Assembly: GCA_018292915.2 (NCBI GenBank)
Contig: JACVVK020000169.1
Span: 488,501 to 552,500, forward strand
Direction: 5' to 3'
Length of the DNA: 64,000 nt
DNA from: Batillaria attramentaria
Taxonomy: Eukaryota; Mollusca; Gastropoda; Batillariidae
How positions within the stretch are numbered: position 1 is the first letter of the stretch; each line of letters begins with the position of its first letter. Below, piece after piece: positions 60,446 through 64,000 of this stretch. The notes under the pieces were generated by a model that did not search any database, had not been told where the DNA came from, and saw only the letters and a list, made by a program, of their open reading frames with translations. The position numbers were made by a program, and so were the translations under genes.

Positions 60446-63150
60446 GGAAGATCCGACAGACTAGACATGAGAAGTGAGATTTAGCATTTCGATATAGTTC
60501 ACCAGTTGTAATGATGATCTGTCCCGTTCAACCAGACGATTATTTTCTTAGATGCTTGTCTGAAAAAAATGCGTGCGTCTTGTTACCAGAGAGGAGGCAA
60601 CGCTTTGCACCATAGCTGGCATTGTCAACATTCTCGTGTCAGCCGAGAAGAGACCTTCCCACAGTATCCCGCCTGCAAACGTCATGCGAAATTCCGAGGG
60701 TAACCAGTCACAAAGGTTTCATATCGATAACTAACCCCTTACGGGCGATGACGGCATCAACGCGTGAAACAAGTGACCCGCGGCACTGAACACGACACAC
60801 AGACTTGACGCGTGGGCAGCAGACGAGAGCTCGAGAGGCGACCATGTTGCGCCACGTGACGCCGTGAAGCGTCCGAATGTTGGCTTGGTGCGTAAGGTAC
60901 GCTGTGTGAAGAGGCTGTCACTGAGAGGTGATATCAGTCTGTTATCGGGACGTGTCGTCACTAACGGTAGCTCCTGATATATACCACAACTGTTGAGAGT
61001 ACCGACGTTCTTCTTCTTTGGGTGGTGGTTATGAGGCGGGGGGGGGGGGGGGGGTCATATTATAGGAAAAGAACTTCCAGTTAACACTAGAAATGAAACA
61101 GAAATAAGTGAACAACAGAAATAGAAGATTGGGACCATGCTAGAGAGGGCACAAAAACGGACTTCATTTTTACAATATGCGTTTCGATGCTAAATCCTGA
61201 GGTGTTTTCCAGTAAAACTAGCAGTCAAAACTGTACTACATAACTGTACTACCACAGCAACGTTCATTAAAAAGTGTTGTTGTTGTTGTTGTTGTTGTTG
61301 TTAAATAGATGTAACTAAGTTTGAGATGGCTCGCCGATCATGACGCTGCAAAATGAATAATCTCTACACTTGCATAAATATTCAAGCCATGCAGAGTGCA
61401 TTTTCCATTCACTGCCATTGACAAATCTGTCCAGGGAGTAATCGTGACACCCACGTCACAGTCCCAGCAGCCTGAGCGCCAGAGGGCAGGTGGGCGACAG
61501 ATGAGCGCGCTGTGACAGGAGTGGGTGAGAAGGTTCAAGTGGGACGTCGCGTGCACACTCCTTCATCGTCCACGTCTGCTTCACAGATAACGTGCACGAT
61601 AACCTGCGCGACAATGGGAGGTGCAGACCACTTTTCATCCCCCCCCCCCCCCTTTCCTCTCTTTGCCCGGCAGCGGCCGACTGGACAGTGGCATTTTGCA
61701 CATCGCCTCGCCCCGTGGTGTATCAGCTCAGATTCCTCCTAGGTTTCTGTATCTCTTGCGTGGCAGGCTTGCCTGACTGATCACTTTCCGTGGACACAGC
61801 GTACGTCGTCTATGAGCCAGTGATTCCTGCCGCGTGGAACTTGGTGTCCTCATTGCGGGATCCTTCTGAAGACGAACATTGACTGTTGCAGTGGGCAAAC
61901 GACCGCGCAAAACGCTGTAAAGTCTGCATGCACGCTACTGTTTATTTGTCGACAGCCGTGTAGACCAGGAGATAAAATAGCAAAATAATCGGGTTTTGCA
62001 TTTGATGAAACGAAATTCGAAGCAAAAGGGCGGCCGGGATAGTCCCAGTACACACGCTGGCTTTAATGTATTGATCAGATCTTTTCTTATCCAGTTTTCA
62101 CAGCCTGACAAAGATTTAGTGAGGCGGGCTTCTCTGACAATAACTGACAAAAGAATGTTCGCCGCGCGTGAGAGAGATTCAATCTAAACAAGTTCCAGTG
62201 ATTGACGTCCCCTGCTGTCGGCTCGTAAATGGAGATAACGGGTTAGCTCCCTTCTCTACATCATGTCGGCTGACGCAAACCCACTTAGGCCTAATTATTT
62301 TGGAACAGAAGATAAGGAGGGCGCAGCTGTTGACTAGGAGAACGGTAGAAATGTGGAGTGCCGTCACTACAAGATATCTCTACCCACACCAAGGTGTGAT
62401 CTAGCAGCTTCGTAAATTTCAAGGCATTTGGCTGGAACATCTTTGATGTGAACGGAAAATGAAGTTGTCTGCTAGATTATTAACTAACAGTGTAGCACAA
62501 GACTTCGCCAGTCACGCGCGAGGATCGCCCGTGGAGCACGTTCACCACAAAGTTATTGAAAGAATGTTGCTTCTTCATGGTATATGGTTCTCAGTAAGAC
62601 AGATCCGCGTTTCACTTTGGCCCCCAACAACAAATGGTGTGCAATAGTACCCACTGATACCAAAGTCATGGAGGATTTCCGCAAGGTTTCTACACGACCC
62701 TTCTGGCCAGCAGAGAAGCAGAGGGCATCACAGGGAGAGGCATCTAAGCTCCCTCACTGAGCGCCCGGTACAGTAGGTGCCTAGAAACAAGGCACTGAGG
62801 TGATACAGACAATGTACTATGCTGTTCAGTCGTAGAAAATTTTTAACGGCCATATTCGAATGCCACATTCATTATGGGTGCGTCACTGAAAATCATTGTA
62901 GTTATCACCCAGGCGAAACCTATCCATAACATGCAGTATTAGGTTTTGACATTTGACAAAGGCAGTGGTCGCGGGCCTAAGGGCTTTGCGTGTGATGTGA
63001 CACCCAAACTGGACACACATCAAATCGCAGCGTACAACCTTCACACAGCGTCAATAACTATCCTCTTGAGAGGGAATCCCAACCAATCTTTACACTAAAA
63101 TATAAATCTTTTCCAAGCCGTACAACAGTATACTGAATCATCGGGTCGCT
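60446..63150. other. Non-coding flank
   Basis: No gene recognised. Contains a G17 tract at 61038-61054, the GTT repeat listed separately and a C-rich run at 61640-61652. Confidence 0.5.
61276..61303 (+). repeat. (GTT)n trinucleotide repeat
   Basis: About nine GTT units. Confidence 0.93.
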
Positions 63151-63162
63151 TCGCCACTTAAA

Positions 63163-63340
63163 GGGGAGCCGGGGTGGTCGAATGGTAGAGCGTTGGACTT
63201 CTAATGCTCGGGTCGTGAGTTCGATCCCGGCTGGGGCCAAATATTTGTGCTGGCTTTTTCATCGTTGCCCCGTCTTTGATATCACCCTATGTGGTGGAAA
63301 CGGACGTTAAACCCCCAAACACCCACCCACCCACCCACCC
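63163..63340 (+). mobile_element. tRNA-SINE, subfamily B, copy 13 (clear TSD)
   Basis: Full copy with GACTTCTAATGC, B box GAGTTCGATCCC, GAAACGGACG and a (CACC)n tail. Perfect 12-bp target-site duplication TCGCCACTTAAA at 63151-63162 and 63341-63352. The perfect duplication and near identity to copy 11 imply recent insertion. Confidence 0.93.
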
Positions 63341-63961
63341 TCGCCACTTAAATTTCAACATTTACGATGTGTCCACGCAGACGGGCCAATGCCGCCACCA
63401 ACTCACGCTCCCTAACGCATTTTAGACTGTAGTACAGTTTGATATGTTCTCTTCTCCTTTCTTCTCTTCTTCCTGTCCCCTTTTTCCGACATTTTAACTC
63501 ATTCAGTTTTTCACGGCAATTTCTTTGCCATGCATGTAACTTCGCTCAGATGAGCACGTTCATATGTGCTGACTTGTTGTGCTCTGTTGCAATGCTACTT
63601 GTATTACGGTTCGACGGTTGTCTGTAACTTTGCGTCTGTAGGTGAACCAGCCTTCACACGTGTATAATACTGAACAATAGGTCGGAACCCTTGGGTTTCT
63701 ACAGTCAACATGACAACAGGACGCAATGCAAGCTGCAGTGTTTGACCAACAGTTTCCCCTCCAGACAGCGGACTCAAGTGTCACTGCCGGCTTGTGTTTG
63801 TCTGGTAGCCTGTCCACCAAGGACCAGTGGCTACAACATGCACCTGTGCAAGCCTTTGGTGTTCAAGCTGAAGAGCAAGTGAACAGTAAATATTTCATGT
63901 AGATAAATGAAGACAAATTTAACTTCACCAAAGTTACAAGAGTCGACGCGGCCTTACAGTG

Positions 63962-64000
63962 CTACAAGTCATCGAAGCTGAAGTAGTCCTGGATGACGCA
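63962..64000 (-). other. Possible C-terminal coding end at window edge
   Basis: The last bases read on the minus strand as CVIQDYFSFDDL followed by TAG, with nearly all codons ending in C or G, as in real coding DNA. If real, it is the 3' end of a neighbouring gene whose body lies beyond the right edge. No AATAAA signal is seen just downstream. The plus strand offers a competing reading (acceptor CCTTACAG, then LQVIEAEVVLDDA). Too short to assign. Confidence 0.22.

Noticed and set aside
1..64000. CRISPR arrays, operons, bacterial insertion sequences
   Set aside because: The window is clearly eukaryotic nuclear DNA; tandem arrays here lack the repeat-spacer structure.

Overview
The window looks like animal nuclear DNA. 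Its base composition is compact-intergenic, with spliceosomal introns, very abundant (GT)n/(CA)n, (CT)n and poly-G tracts, tRNA-derived SINEs with target-site duplications, and a degenerate LINE 3' end. The one gene I recognise is a Delta-type Notch ligand. Its protein sequence and the style of the repeats suggest a lophotrochozoan, most likely a marine gastropod mollusc. That taxonomic placement is an inference, not something the sequence proves.

Region 1-12.4 kb is the 5' part of the Delta gene on the minus strand. Exon 1 (11916-11978) encodes a signal peptide, exon 2 (11327-11644) the Cys-rich MNNL/C2-like N-terminal domain, and exon 3 (7152-7212, exactly 61 bp) the short conserved segment that continues that domain. 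The three exons join in frame through canonical GT-AG introns of 271 bp and 4,114 bp. The DSL-domain exon was not found below 7152, so intron 3 should run off the left edge. A CpG-rich 5' flank with a CCAAT box and a GC box lies just upstream of the start codon.

Region 12.4-64 kb is upstream flank. I find no convincing gene in it, only two weak coding-like stretches (58409-58546 and the last 39 bases). It is repeat-rich. It holds 13 copies of one tRNA-derived SINE in two subfamilies that differ at the anticodon-loop position. It also holds a second tRNA-derived SINE (17.48-17.89 kb), a LINE 3' end (37.6-37.9 kb) and a dispersed family in which a (GT)n microsatellite is linked to a conserved core and an AATAAA-plus-short-repeat tail (18.4, 27.6, 29.1 and 41.2 kb). 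A further family has three copies at 50.3, 56.4 and 60.3 kb; one copy is interrupted by a SINE. Local tandem duplications lie at 27.5, 28.5, 31.0, 33.5, 36.6, 39.8, 53.4 and 57.8 kb. The landscape fits a developmental gene with a large non-coding upstream domain, in which Delta enhancers would be expected but cannot be picked out by eye.

Limits: all splice sites and repeats were read by eye, no similarity search was run, and coordinates of degenerate repeats are approximate to a few bases.
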